Shown: one piece after another, positions 50,105 to 58,549 of the stretch | Layout: each line of letters starts with the position of its first letter | Position numbering within the stretch: position 1 is the first letter of the stretch | NCBI RefSeq assembly: GCF_004331345.1 | Contig: NZ_SJJZ01000003.1 | Location: 744,001-808,000 of the forward strand | DNA: 64,000 bases | Direction of reading: 5' to 3' | Source of the DNA: Kribbella soli | GTDB lineage: Bacteria; Actinomycetota; Actinomycetes; Propionibacteriales; Kribbellaceae | Made by a program: the position numbers and the translations under genes | Notes under the pieces: generated by a model | The model's database searches: none | What the model saw: only the letters and a program-made list of their open reading frames with translations | What the model was told of the DNA's origin: nothing

Positions 50105-51517
50105 ATGCCGAAGGCCCTGCAGCCTCATCCGGACCGCGCCCTGCCGGCCGGCGCCGCGCGGGACGTCGCCCGCCGGATCCACGCCTCGACGAAGGACCTG
50201 CCGCTGCTGTGCCTGCACGGTCACGTCGACATCGGGCTGTTCGCCACCGACGCGCCGTTCGGCAACCCGGCCGAGCTGCTGGTCGTGCCGGACCACTACG
50301 TGACCCGGATGCTGGTCTCCCAGGGCGTCTCCCCCGACAAGCTCGGTCTCCCCCGCCGCGACGGAAAGCAGACCGCCGAGCCGCGCGAGATCTGGCGGGA
50401 GTTCTGCGCCAACTGGCACCTGTTCCTCGGCACTCCGAGCCGCTACTGGCTGGAGCACGAGTTCGCGGAGGTCCTCGGCCTCACCGTGCACCCGTCCGCG
50501 GAGACCGCCGACGAGCTGTACGACCAGATCATGGCGCGGATCGCGGAGCCCGAGTTCCGGCCGCGAGCACTGCTGGATCGCTTCAACATCGAGCTGATCT
50601 CCACCACCGATGCGGCGACCGACGACCTCGCGCAGCACGCGAAGCTCGCCGCGGACCTGCCGGGCCGGGTGGTCCCCACGTTCCGGCCGGACGCTGTCGC
50701 CCACGTCGACCGGGCCGGCTGGCCCGCACTGGTCGCACAGCTCGGCGCGCTGGCCGACGTCGACACCTCGACGTACGACGGGTTCCTGCAGGCAATCCGG
50801 CAACGTCGGCAGGCGTTCATCGCGGCAGGTGCGCGGGCCACCGACCACGGTCACCTGAGCGCAGCCGCCGTACCGTTGACCGACGCGGAGGCCGGGCGGA
50901 TCTACGCCGGCGCGTTGAAGGGTGACGTGACGGCTGAGGACGCGGCGGCGTTCGCGGGGCACATGCTGTACCAGTCGGCGGTGATGTCGGCCGAGGACGG
51001 ACTGGTGATGCAGCTGCACCCCGGCGTACTGCGGGACCACGATCCGGCGATCTTCGCGACGTACGGGCCGGACCAGGGACACGACATCCCGGTGACGACC
51101 GAGTTCACGCGGTCGCTGCGGCCGGTGCTCGAGCGGTTCGGGCACGCCGAGGGCTTCCGGTTGGTGCTGTTCACCGTCGACGAGACCGTCTACTCGCGGG
51201 AGCTGGCACCGCTGGCGGGCGTCTACCCCGCGGTGCGGCTCGGTGCGCCGTGGTGGTTCCTGGACAGCCCCGACGGCATGCGCCGGTTCCGCGAGCTCGT
51301 CACCGAGACGGCCGGTTTCTACAACATGTCAGGCTTCGTCGACGACACCCGCGCGTACCTGTCGATTCCGGCACGGCACGACCTCGCTCGCCGGATCGAC
51401 GCCGGTTACCTGGCCGACCTCGTCGTACAGCACCGGCTCGACGAGGACGACGCGATGCAGGTCGCGAAGGCGCTCGCGTACGACCTGGCAAAGGACACGT
51501 ACCTGTCGAACCGGTAG
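50105..51517 (+). CDS. uxaC: Uronate (glucuronate) isomerase
   Basis: A 470-residue UxaC of normal length. It converts D-glucuronate to D-fructuronate or galacturonate to tagaturonate. The metal-site pair is visible in LLCLHGHVDIGLF (His38, His40), and LDRFNIELISTTDAATDDL and VPTFRPDAV match the family. The ATG at 50105 has GGAGG 5-6 bases upstream. Controlled by the divergent LacI through two operators. Together with the reductase at 43541 it covers the first two steps of hexuronate breakdown; mannonate dehydratase and KDG kinase are not in the window. Confidence 0.93.
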   Translation: MPKALQPHPDRALPAGAARDVARRIHASTKDLPLLCLHGHVDIGLFATDAPFGNPAELLVVPDHYVTRMLVSQGVSPDKLGLPRRDGKQTAEPREIWREFCANWHLFLGTPSRYWLEHEFAEVLGLTVHPSAETADELYDQIMARIAEPEFRPRALLDRFNIELISTTDAATDDLAQHAKLAADLPGRVVPTFRPDAVAHVDRAGWPALVAQLGALADVDTSTYDGFLQAIRQRRQAFIAAGARATDHGHLSAAAVPLTDAEAGRIYAGALKGDVTAEDAAAFAGHMLYQSAVMSAEDGLVMQLHPGVLRDHDPAIFATYGPDQGHDIPVTTEFTRSLRPVLERFGHAEGFRLVLFTVDETVYSRELAPLAGVYPAVRLGAPWWFLDSPDGMRRFRELVTETAGFYNMSGFVDDTRAYLSIPARHDLARRIDAGYLADLVVQHRLDEDDAMQVAKALAYDLAKDTYLSNR

Positions 51518-51561
51518 TCTCACGCAGATCTTGTTCGCCGGGGGCGGGTGAAGGGACCTGG

Positions 51562-53082
51562 ATGAGGCGTGGGGTTGTCGCGGCTGCTGGTGCCGCGCTG
51601 TTGCTGTTGTCGGGCTGCACGGATTCAGAGGGCTCTCCCGAGCCCTCTAGGCCCGCACCGACCGTCACGGTGACGGTTCCTACCGCTCCCCCGGCCGCGG
51701 CCGCCGCCGTCCTCGGGCCGACGGGCCCGAGTACGGCGAAACCCTGCAACGGAACGGCTATCGCGGTCGGCGTGGACCCGCAGCCGATCATCGACGCCGC
51801 CCCCGCGGGCACCACGTTCTGTTTCGCGAAAGGCATCCACCGCATCACGCGAGCGATCCAGCCCCGCACGGGAGACACGCTCGCCGGCGAGCCCGGCGCC
51901 GTACTGAGCGGTGCCGTCCGGCTGACCGGATGGAAGCGGGCCGGGAACGCCTGGACAGTGCAGGGTGTGCTGCCGGCGGCGTACCCGCTCAAGGGCCAGT
52001 GTGAGGACGACAAGACCAAGCCGTGCCAGGTCGGCGAGCAACTGTTCGTCGACGGCAACCACCTGACTCGCGTGATGAGCCTGAGCCAGGTGAAGCAGGG
52101 CACGTTCTTCGCCGACTACCGGGCCAACGTCCTCTACCTCGGCGACGACCCCACCGGACACGTCACAGAGATGTCGCGCACCCAGACCGCGATCGACAAG
52201 TCGGCCGACAAGGTGACCGTGACCGGCCTGACGATCGAGCACTTCGCGAGCCGCCCGCAGGCCGGCGCACTACAGGCTGGTCGCGGCTGGAAGGTGACCG
52301 CCAACGAGGTCCGGTGGAACCACGCCGTCGGCATCATGGTGATCGAGGGCGACAACGCCGAGCTCAGCCGGAACACGGTCGCCGACAACGGGCAGCTCGG
52401 CATCGGCCAGTACAAGTCCGCCGGCGTCCGGATCAGCGCGAACCTGGTCACCCGCAACAACACCGACGGGTTCTGGATCGCGGACTGGGAGTCCGGCGGG
52501 ATCAAGTCCACCAGGTCGTCCGGCGAGGTCAGCGGCAACGACATCGTCGCGAACCGCGGCATCGGGCTGTGGAGCGACATCGCGGAGTACGACCGCCGGA
52601 TCACCGGGAACCGGATCCGCGACAACGCCGCCGACGGCATCCGGTACGAGATCAGCTACGCCGGCGTCATCGACCAGAACGTCGTACAGCACAACGGGTT
52701 CGGCACCGGCCGCGGCTCCGGCGGCACGCTCTGGGACGGCGGCGGCATCAACATCAACACGTCGTCCGACGTCCAGGTCCGGGGCAACCTGATCCAGGAC
52801 AACCGCAACGCGCTGTCGATCCAGTCCCGCACCCGCGGCGACGGTCCGCGCGGTACGTACGTCCTGCGCAACATCCTTGTCGAGGGCAACCTGGTCGTGA
52901 TGACGGACGCCGCCTCGTCGCTCGGCGTGGTGGAGAACAAGCGCTCCCCCGCGCAACCTGGCGCCATCACGTTCCGCCGCAACAGCTACCAAGGCGCCGA
53001 TCGCTTCGCCTACCGCGGCAAGACGATGACCTGGTCCGAGTGGCAGCAGTCCGGCTTCGACCAAGACTCAGTGAGCAGCTGA
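51562..53082 (+). CDS. Exported right-handed beta-helix lipoprotein, paralog 3
   Basis: A 506-residue protein: lipoprotein signal (MRRGVVAAAGAALLLLSGC, lipid Cys19), Pro/Val/Thr linker, then the same beta-helix core as paralogs 1 and 2 (GTTFCFAKGIHRI, CEDDKTKPCQVGEQLFVD, NNTDGFWIADWESGGIK about 298-314, NGFGTGRGSGGTLWDGGGI). So this copy is membrane-tethered while the other two are released. The ATG at 51562 has AAGGGA upstream and starts 44 bp after uxaC, so it can be co-transcribed with the uronate isomerase. Ends overlapping the Wzy-like gene by 15 bp. Confidence 0.86.
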   Translation: MRRGVVAAAGAALLLLSGCTDSEGSPEPSRPAPTVTVTVPTAPPAAAAAVLGPTGPSTAKPCNGTAIAVGVDPQPIIDAAPAGTTFCFAKGIHRITRAIQPRTGDTLAGEPGAVLSGAVRLTGWKRAGNAWTVQGVLPAAYPLKGQCEDDKTKPCQVGEQLFVDGNHLTRVMSLSQVKQGTFFADYRANVLYLGDDPTGHVTEMSRTQTAIDKSADKVTVTGLTIEHFASRPQAGALQAGRGWKVTANEVRWNHAVGIMVIEGDNAELSRNTVADNGQLGIGQYKSAGVRISANLVTRNNTDGFWIADWESGGIKSTRSSGEVSGNDIVANRGIGLWSDIAEYDRRITGNRIRDNAADGIRYEISYAGVIDQNVVQHNGFGTGRGSGGTLWDGGGININTSSDVQVRGNLIQDNRNALSIQSRTRGDGPRGTYVLRNILVEGNLVVMTDAASSLGVVENKRSPAQPGAITFRRNSYQGADRFAYRGKTMTWSEWQQSGFDQDSVSS

Positions 53083-54345
53083 CGCGCGTCTTCGCTGGCG
53101 CAGGCGGTCGCCGTCGCAGATCGCGGCGGCCACCAGCAGGTGCACCGTCATCGAGGACAGGTCGGACAGGCCGCTCTCGTTCAGCGACGCGGCCGTGACG
53201 TAACCGAGCAGCAGCGCGCCACAGGCCCGGATGTACGGCGTCGGCGCGCGCAGGACCGACACCCACGCCGCGATGAGCGCCACCGCGACGATCGCCACGG
53301 CCAGCAGACCGGTCTCCCAGTAGAGCCCGAGCCAGCTGTTGTCGATCGCCATCACGTCGACGTCGCCTTCACCGCGGGTGAGCAGCACGCGCTTGTTGCC
53401 GAGTCCGTGGCCGATGATCGCGGTCTGGATCGACACCTTCTCGTCCAGGACCGCCTGCCAACTCGTCGTACGGCCGCTCAGCGACGTGATCTGCTGTGTG
53501 CCCTGGCCGCGCAGCAGCCAGGTGTGCAACGACCCGATGGTCAGGAACGCGAGGCCGAGCAGCCCCGGTACGGCGAGGCACGCGATCCGGCCGGGCCACG
53601 TCTTCCGGGTGATGATCAGCGCGATCACGAGCCCGAACGCGACCGCGGCGGCCGACGTACGGGTCCGGCTGGCCGCGATCAGGACGCCGCCGAGACCGAT
53701 CAACGTCACCGCGGGCAGTGTGGACAGCTTTCGGCAGACCAGGCCGATCAGTGCCAGCCCGAGCAGGATCGCGCCGACCTCGCCGACGCGCGGTGGCAGC
53801 ATCGGGATGATGACGCCCTGCAGCCGGTACCCGGCGCCGAGGGACCGCAGCGGCCGCCACGCCTGCGAGGGGGCAACGGCCAGGCTCAGCACGACGGTTG
53901 CCGCCAGCAACAGGTGGGCCCACAGATGCGCGCGGACCAGCCGCTCCGGCACCTGCACCAACGGCCCCCACAGAAGGAAGAGCAGCACCAGGCCGATCAA
54001 GAAGCGGGCCAACCTGGTCAGCGGCCCCATCGGCTCCGCCAGCAGGAACGCCGTCGCGCACGCGAACAGCACATACATCACGTACAGCCAGCTGGCCGGA
54101 TTGACCCGGGTCCGGAACCCGGGCTTGGTCGCGGCCAGCGCGACCATGAAGACCGCTCCGAGCAGCAGCCCCTTCGCGATGCTGTTCGTCGACCCGGTCG
54201 TACCTTGCGGCGCCGCGACCCGCGACGACCACGGCTGCACGCCGAGCACGAACAGGCACCACAGCATCAGCCAGAACCAGGCCGGCCGCTCGCTCGCGCC
54301 GTCGACCGTGCCCGGGACTGCGGGGGCCAATCGCGTCACGGACAT
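53068..54345 (-). CDS. O-antigen ligase/polymerase-like (Wzy/WaaL) membrane protein
   Basis: A 425-residue polytopic membrane protein with about 10-12 helices and a large extracytoplasmic loop near residues 275-330 (LLRGQGTQQITSLSGRTTSWQAV, then IIGHGLGNKRVL), the Wzy_C pattern of polymerases and ligases. Paired with the Wzz-like gene by a 1-bp overlap, it is the probable polymerase of the local exopolysaccharide. Confidence 0.85.
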   Translation of the reverse strand: MSVTRLAPAVPGTVDGASERPAWFWLMLWCLFVLGVQPWSSRVAAPQGTTGSTNSIAKGLLLGAVFMVALAATKPGFRTRVNPASWLYVMYVLFACATAFLLAEPMGPLTRLARFLIGLVLLFLLWGPLVQVPERLVRAHLWAHLLLAATVVLSLAVAPSQAWRPLRSLGAGYRLQGVIIPMLPPRVGEVGAILLGLALIGLVCRKLSTLPAVTLIGLGGVLIAASRTRTSAAAVAFGLVIALIITRKTWPGRIACLAVPGLLGLAFLTIGSLHTWLLRGQGTQQITSLSGRTTSWQAVLDEKVSIQTAIIGHGLGNKRVLLTRGEGDVDVMAIDNSWLGLYWETGLLAVAIVAVALIAAWVSVLRAPTPYIRACGALLLGYVTAASLNESGLSDLSSMTVHLLVAAAICDGDRLRQRRRASAAH

Positions 54346-55970
54346 CAGCGCATCGTCGGCGTACCCGCGTCCAGCGGCTTGTAGTTCAGCGGGATCCCGA
54401 GCGTCTCGTCCTGCGTGGAGGTGCCGATCAGTACGACGCCCAGCACCGGAGCGCCGGCGAACTGCAGGGCACCTGTCAGCCGCGCGACGTCCATCTCCTT
54501 GTCGAGGCCGACCTGCACCACCAGCACCGACGCGTCGACCGCCGCGGCGAGCGGCGTGATGCCGTGCCGTCCGACCGAGGCCGGGCCGTGGATCACCACG
54601 GAGTACCCGGGCGGCAGGTCCGCAACGATGCCCGGGACCAGCGACGGGCCGACTGCCTCGGCCGTCTCCTCGTGGTTCAGCCCGGGCGGCAGCACGTACA
54701 GGTCCGCGACGGTCCCCGGCCGGAACAGCTTCCGGGCCCGGATCGCGCGGGTCGCGGCCGGCTCGTTCACCAGGTCGGTGAGGCCTTCGTGCCCGGTGAG
54801 ATGCGGGAGCACCGGCGTACCTTCGATGTCGGCCAGCACCAGCAACGTCTCGCGGCCGTCGCGGGCGTTCGCCTCGGCCATGGCCAGCGCGATACCTGCC
54901 GAGTTCGGGGTCGGGGACGCCGACACGACCAGCAGCGCGCCCGGGGCGCCGGCGGCGAACGCACGCGGGTTCAGCTCGCGGCGCGCCAACGCTCCACTCG
55001 CCTCAGCGCCCAGCGCGGTGATCTCGTACTGCGGGAGCTCCGGAGCGGACCGCTGCCAGACCCGCCGCCGATGCCCCTCGGACGCCGCGATCACCGGCGC
55101 GGACGACGCCCGCGCCGCCTGGTCGCGGGTCAGGATGTACGGCGTCAGGTGCGACCGCAGCAGCGCGAGACCGAAGCCGAGGACCAGACCGAGGATCCCG
55201 CCGACGAGGATGTCGCGGGCAACCATCGGCGACGAACTGGCGGTGTCGGTCGTTGCCGGCGTGACCAGCTGGCTCCCGGAGCCGACGGTCGACAGCGCCT
55301 TCAGCATCGCGGCCGCGTCGTCCGCGGCCTGCCTGGCCTCGGTCGCCAGGCCGACGCGCTGGTCGCGCAGCGCCGCCGCGGTCTGGTTGTCACCGCGACC
55401 GACCGCCTCGTCGATCTGGCTGACCAGGCTGCGGGACTGCGTGGTCGCCGTCTTCGACCGGGCCTGGGCCTGCTCGGCCAGGTTGGTCAGCAGCGCCTTG
55501 GCCTCGGTGTTGCGCTGCGCCAGGTAGATCGCGGAGATCGCGTTGGCCCGGTCGACCGCCTTCTGCGCGGTCGGGCCGTCGGTGGTGACCAGGTAGGCGT
55601 TGTCGGTGACGGCCTTCACCCGCGTCACCGCGGCCAGGTCCTGGATGGTCTGGTCGTTGTCCGGCATGCCGAGCGCCTTGACCACTGCCTTGAGCAGCGT
55701 CGGGCTGGCCATCACCCGGGCCTGGGTCTCGGCCGGCAGGTCCATGCCCAGTGGGCCGCTCTTGTCCGCGGACGTGGACAGCTTGCCGACCAGCGCCGGC
55801 GGCACTGCCGGGCCGATCACCAGCTGGCTCGAGGCGGTCCAGCGCTCGGTCTGGGAGAGCGCGAACACGGAGGCGCCGAGCAGTCCGAGCAGGATGCAGC
55901 CCAGAATCAGCCATTTCTGCCGCAGCAGTGACTGAGCGGTCTCCCGCCAGACCACGGTGCCCGGTTCCAT
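54345..55970 (-). CDS. Wzz-type chain-length regulator with degenerate tyrosine-kinase-like domain
   Basis: A 541-residue protein. Two helices (about 20-40 and 255-275) flank an extracytoplasmic coiled-coil-rich domain (175-235), as in Wzz/KdgM polysaccharide co-polymerases. The C-terminal 200 residues have the BY-kinase fold order, but the Walker A position reads SASPTPNSAGIALAMA rather than a GxxGxGKS/T loop, and there is no C-terminal Tyr cluster. So it probably binds without phosphorylating. The ATG at 55970 has GGAGG 6 bases upstream. The gap to 56186 holds only leader sequence. Confidence 0.85.
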   Translation of the reverse strand: MEPGTVVWRETAQSLLRQKWLILGCILLGLLGASVFALSQTERWTASSQLVIGPAVPPALVGKLSTSADKSGPLGMDLPAETQARVMASPTLLKAVVKALGMPDNDQTIQDLAAVTRVKAVTDNAYLVTTDGPTAQKAVDRANAISAIYLAQRNTEAKALLTNLAEQAQARSKTATTQSRSLVSQIDEAVGRGDNQTAAALRDQRVGLATEARQAADDAAAMLKALSTVGSGSQLVTPATTDTASSSPMVARDILVGGILGLVLGFGLALLRSHLTPYILTRDQAARASSAPVIAASEGHRRRVWQRSAPELPQYEITALGAEASGALARRELNPRAFAAGAPGALLVVSASPTPNSAGIALAMAEANARDGRETLLVLADIEGTPVLPHLTGHEGLTDLVNEPAATRAIRARKLFRPGTVADLYVLPPGLNHEETAEAVGPSLVPGIVADLPPGYSVVIHGPASVGRHGITPLAAAVDASVLVVQVGLDKEMDVARLTGALQFAGAPVLGVVLIGTSTQDETLGIPLNYKPLDAGTPTMR

Positions 55971-56134
55971 TCCCAACCTCCAAGTCGGCGCCGCCTCACT
56001 CTGTTCGGCGCCAGCGACCCAGGATATCCACAGGTGGGGACGAGGTACTCACGCGATCTCGTCCTGTGCCCTACTCTCTTCCCGGGGGAGTTTCTCGGGA
56101 CTGTTTTCTCGGGCTCGGAGAGGCTCCAGGGGTA

Positions 56135-56179
56135 CGGCGCCGTGAGGCGGCGCCGGTGTATATGTCCAAGGGGGGACAT
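56135..56179 (+). promoter_or_regulatory. Structured leader of beta-propeller paralog 1
   Basis: CGGCGCCG (56135-56142) and CGGCGCCG (56148-56155) form an 8-bp hairpin with loop TGAGG. It is followed by ATGTCC/GGACAT (56162-56167 and 56174-56179), a 6-bp hairpin whose loop holds the purine run that serves as ribosome-binding site. No known riboswitch class is recognised. Confidence 0.45.
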
Positions 56180-56185
56180 CGCTAC

Positions 56186-58405
56186 ATGACGAAGACACGG
56201 ATGTTCACGCGCCTGGGGATCGTGGGCACTCTGCTCGCCGGTGCACTGGTCGTGACGCTCGCGCCACCGGCGCACAGCGTCGAAGCGTCGCTCGCGGCCA
56301 CCAACAGCTCGACCTGGCAGACCAACGCCAGCGTCCAGGGCCTCGCGGTCGCGGCCGGCAAGGCGTACGCCGGAGGACGCTTCACGAGCGTCCGCCCGCC
56401 GGGCGCCGCGCCCGGGACCGGCGAGGTTGCCCAGGCGTACCTGGCGGCTTTCGACACTGGCACCGGCGCACTGGTCAGCGCGTTCAACCCGGTGCTGAAC
56501 GGTCAGGTCTACGCGGTCGCCGCCTCCGCGGACGGCTCCCGGATCTTCGTCGGCGGTGACTTCACCACGGTCAACGGCCAGACCCGGAACCGGATCGCCG
56601 CCTTCGACACCGCCACCGGCGCCCTGGTCGCGAACTGGAAACCGTCCGTTTCGTATCGCGTCAAGTCCATCGCGGTCTCCGGTACGACGGTGTACTTCGG
56701 CGGCTCGTTCGGCCTCGTCAACGGCGTCGACCGCCTCCGGCTCGCGGCCGTCACCACCGACACCGGCACGTTGTTGCCGTGGGCCCCCGCGACGAACGGC
56801 GACGTGTACGCCGTGGACGCCGCCGACGACGCCTCGAAGGTGTACGCCGGTGGCCAGTTCAGTACGGTCAACGGCACCACGCAGAACACCGTGACCAGTC
56901 TCGATCCGGTCAGCGGCGCCGTACTGCCCTTCCCCGGCGCAACCGCCGTACCGCCGCCGAACGGGTCCTGCACGACCCGGGTGAAGACGATCGACGCCAG
57001 CGGCGACACGGTGTACTTCGGCAACGGCGGTGACGGCGGCGGGTGCTTCGACGGCACCTGGGCGGTCGACATCGCGACCAACACGCTGAAGTGGAAGAAC
57101 CAGTGCCTGGGCGCGACCGAGGCGGTCAAGGTCGTCAACGGCTGGCTGTACAAGGGCTCGCACGCGCACGACTGCGCCAACCAGGGCGCCGGCGGTTTCC
57201 CGCAGGGCTTCGGGTACCGCTTCCTGCTGAGCGAGAAGCTGACCGACGGCACGCTCGGACCGTGGTTCCCGAACACGGACGCCGACCCGAACAGCGTGAC
57301 CAACGTCGGCCCGCTCGCCTTCGCGACCGGCGGCAACGACCTGTGGGTCGGCGGCGACTTCCTGAACGTGAACGGCACAGGCCAGCAGGGCCTGACCCAC
57401 TTCACGAACGCCGCCCCGGGCGCGGCCCCGGCCAAACCGGCCAAGCTGCTCCCGTACAGCGTCCAGCCCGGCGTCGTCCAGATCCACTTCCCGACCGTCG
57501 TCGACAACGACGACAGCACGCTGACCTACCGGCTGCTCAAGGGGTTCAGCAACACCACCATCGCGACCTGGACGGCCAAGTCCACGCCGTGGGACCGGCC
57601 GTGGCTGAGCTACACCGACACCTCCTCGGCCCCGGGTGAGGTCACCAACTACCGCGTCGAGGTCACCGACGGCAGTACGACGATCCGCGGCAACTACTCC
57701 GACCAGATCACGGTCGCCTCTGCGGCGTCGACGGCGTACGACCAGATCGTCAACGCGGACGGACCGCAGGCGTACTGGCGACTCGGCGAGCCTGCCGGTA
57801 CGACGACCTCGGTCGACGCTTCGGGCCAGAGCAACAACGGCACGTTCACCGGCGTGACGCTGGGCGGGGCCGGCGCGATCGCGGGCAACACCGCGATGAC
57901 GACCAGCTCGAGCAGCGGGCGGATGGTCGGCGAGAAGGCGTACAGCATGCCGCAGCAGTTCACGGTCGAGGCCTGGGTCAAGCAGAGCGGTTTCAACCGC
58001 GGCGGCCGGATCATCGGCTTCGGCAACTCCAAGACCGGGAACAGCGGCGGTGGCGGCGACCGGATGCTGTACATGCGGACCAACGGCTCGGTCGTCTTCG
58101 GCGTGAACGACGGCTCGCAGCGGACGCTGACCAGCCCGTCCGGCAAGAACGACGGCCTGTGGCACCACGTGGTCGGCAGCTACGACACCGGAATGATGAA
58201 GCTGTACGTCGACGGCGTCCTCAGCGGAAGCGCACTGGTCGGCTCGGCGTCGGTGTACTACGGCTGGTGGCGGGTCGGCTATGACCTGACCAACTCGTGG
58301 CCCGGCGGCGGAGCGACCCAGACCGGAATGGGTATCGACGAGGCGGCCGTCTACCCGTACGCGCTCACCCCGCTGCAGGTCCAATCCCACTATGCAGCAA
58401 GGTGA
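56186..58405 (+). CDS. Exported beta-propeller protein with C-terminal LamG-like domain, paralog 1
   Basis: A 739-residue secreted protein: signal peptide 1-32 ending AHS, then repeated blades of the type IFVGGDFTTVNG and VYFGGSFGLVNG (DUF5122/delta-60-like), a shared Cys-rich stretch GGDGGGCFDGTW and CLGATEAVKVVNGWLYKGSHAHDC, a fibronectin-like segment around 425-520, and a LamG/concanavalin-like C-terminus from about 530 (AYWRLGEPAGTTTSVDASGQ, FTVEAWVKQSG, WHHVVGSYD). The LamG part likely binds polysaccharide. The ATG at 56186 is taken; an in-frame ATG at 56162 would add eight residues. Confidence 0.82.
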   Translation: MTKTRMFTRLGIVGTLLAGALVVTLAPPAHSVEASLAATNSSTWQTNASVQGLAVAAGKAYAGGRFTSVRPPGAAPGTGEVAQAYLAAFDTGTGALVSAFNPVLNGQVYAVAASADGSRIFVGGDFTTVNGQTRNRIAAFDTATGALVANWKPSVSYRVKSIAVSGTTVYFGGSFGLVNGVDRLRLAAVTTDTGTLLPWAPATNGDVYAVDAADDASKVYAGGQFSTVNGTTQNTVTSLDPVSGAVLPFPGATAVPPPNGSCTTRVKTIDASGDTVYFGNGGDGGGCFDGTWAVDIATNTLKWKNQCLGATEAVKVVNGWLYKGSHAHDCANQGAGGFPQGFGYRFLLSEKLTDGTLGPWFPNTDADPNSVTNVGPLAFATGGNDLWVGGDFLNVNGTGQQGLTHFTNAAPGAAPAKPAKLLPYSVQPGVVQIHFPTVVDNDDSTLTYRLLKGFSNTTIATWTAKSTPWDRPWLSYTDTSSAPGEVTNYRVEVTDGSTTIRGNYSDQITVASAASTAYDQIVNADGPQAYWRLGEPAGTTTSVDASGQSNNGTFTGVTLGGAGAIAGNTAMTTSSSSGRMVGEKAYSMPQQFTVEAWVKQSGFNRGGRIIGFGNSKTGNSGGGGDRMLYMRTNGSVVFGVNDGSQRTLTSPSGKNDGLWHHVVGSYDTGMMKLYVDGVLSGSALVGSASVYYGWWRVGYDLTNSWPGGGATQTGMGIDEAAVYPYALTPLQVQSHYAAR

Positions 58406-58448
58406 AAAGGCGTCTTTCTGCAAGTTCTAGAACAAACTCATAACGCGG

Positions 58449-58479
58449 GTAGGAGGTCTGCTTCCGATAGGCCTCCTAC
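58449..58479. terminator. Hairpin after beta-propeller paralog 1
   Basis: GTAGGAGG (58449-58456) and CCTCCTAC (58472-58479), 8-bp stem, 15-base loop, 43 bp after the stop. A 6-bp TTACAC/GTGTAA hairpin lies just before the ribosome-binding site of paralog 2. Confidence 0.5.
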
Positions 58480-58549
58480 AGCGGTAATGTCCGCCGCTGG
58501 TGCGTGATGAGGCACGCACTGTTACACCCCCGCCTGTGTAAGGACATAA

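Noticed and set aside
55907..58423. 838-codon minus-strand open frame, and similar long minus frames at 58679-60295 and 60042-61595
   Set aside because: Antisense to the beta-propeller genes, which have signal peptides, repeats and ribosome-binding sites; the minus frames are Arg/Val/Gly-rich shadows.
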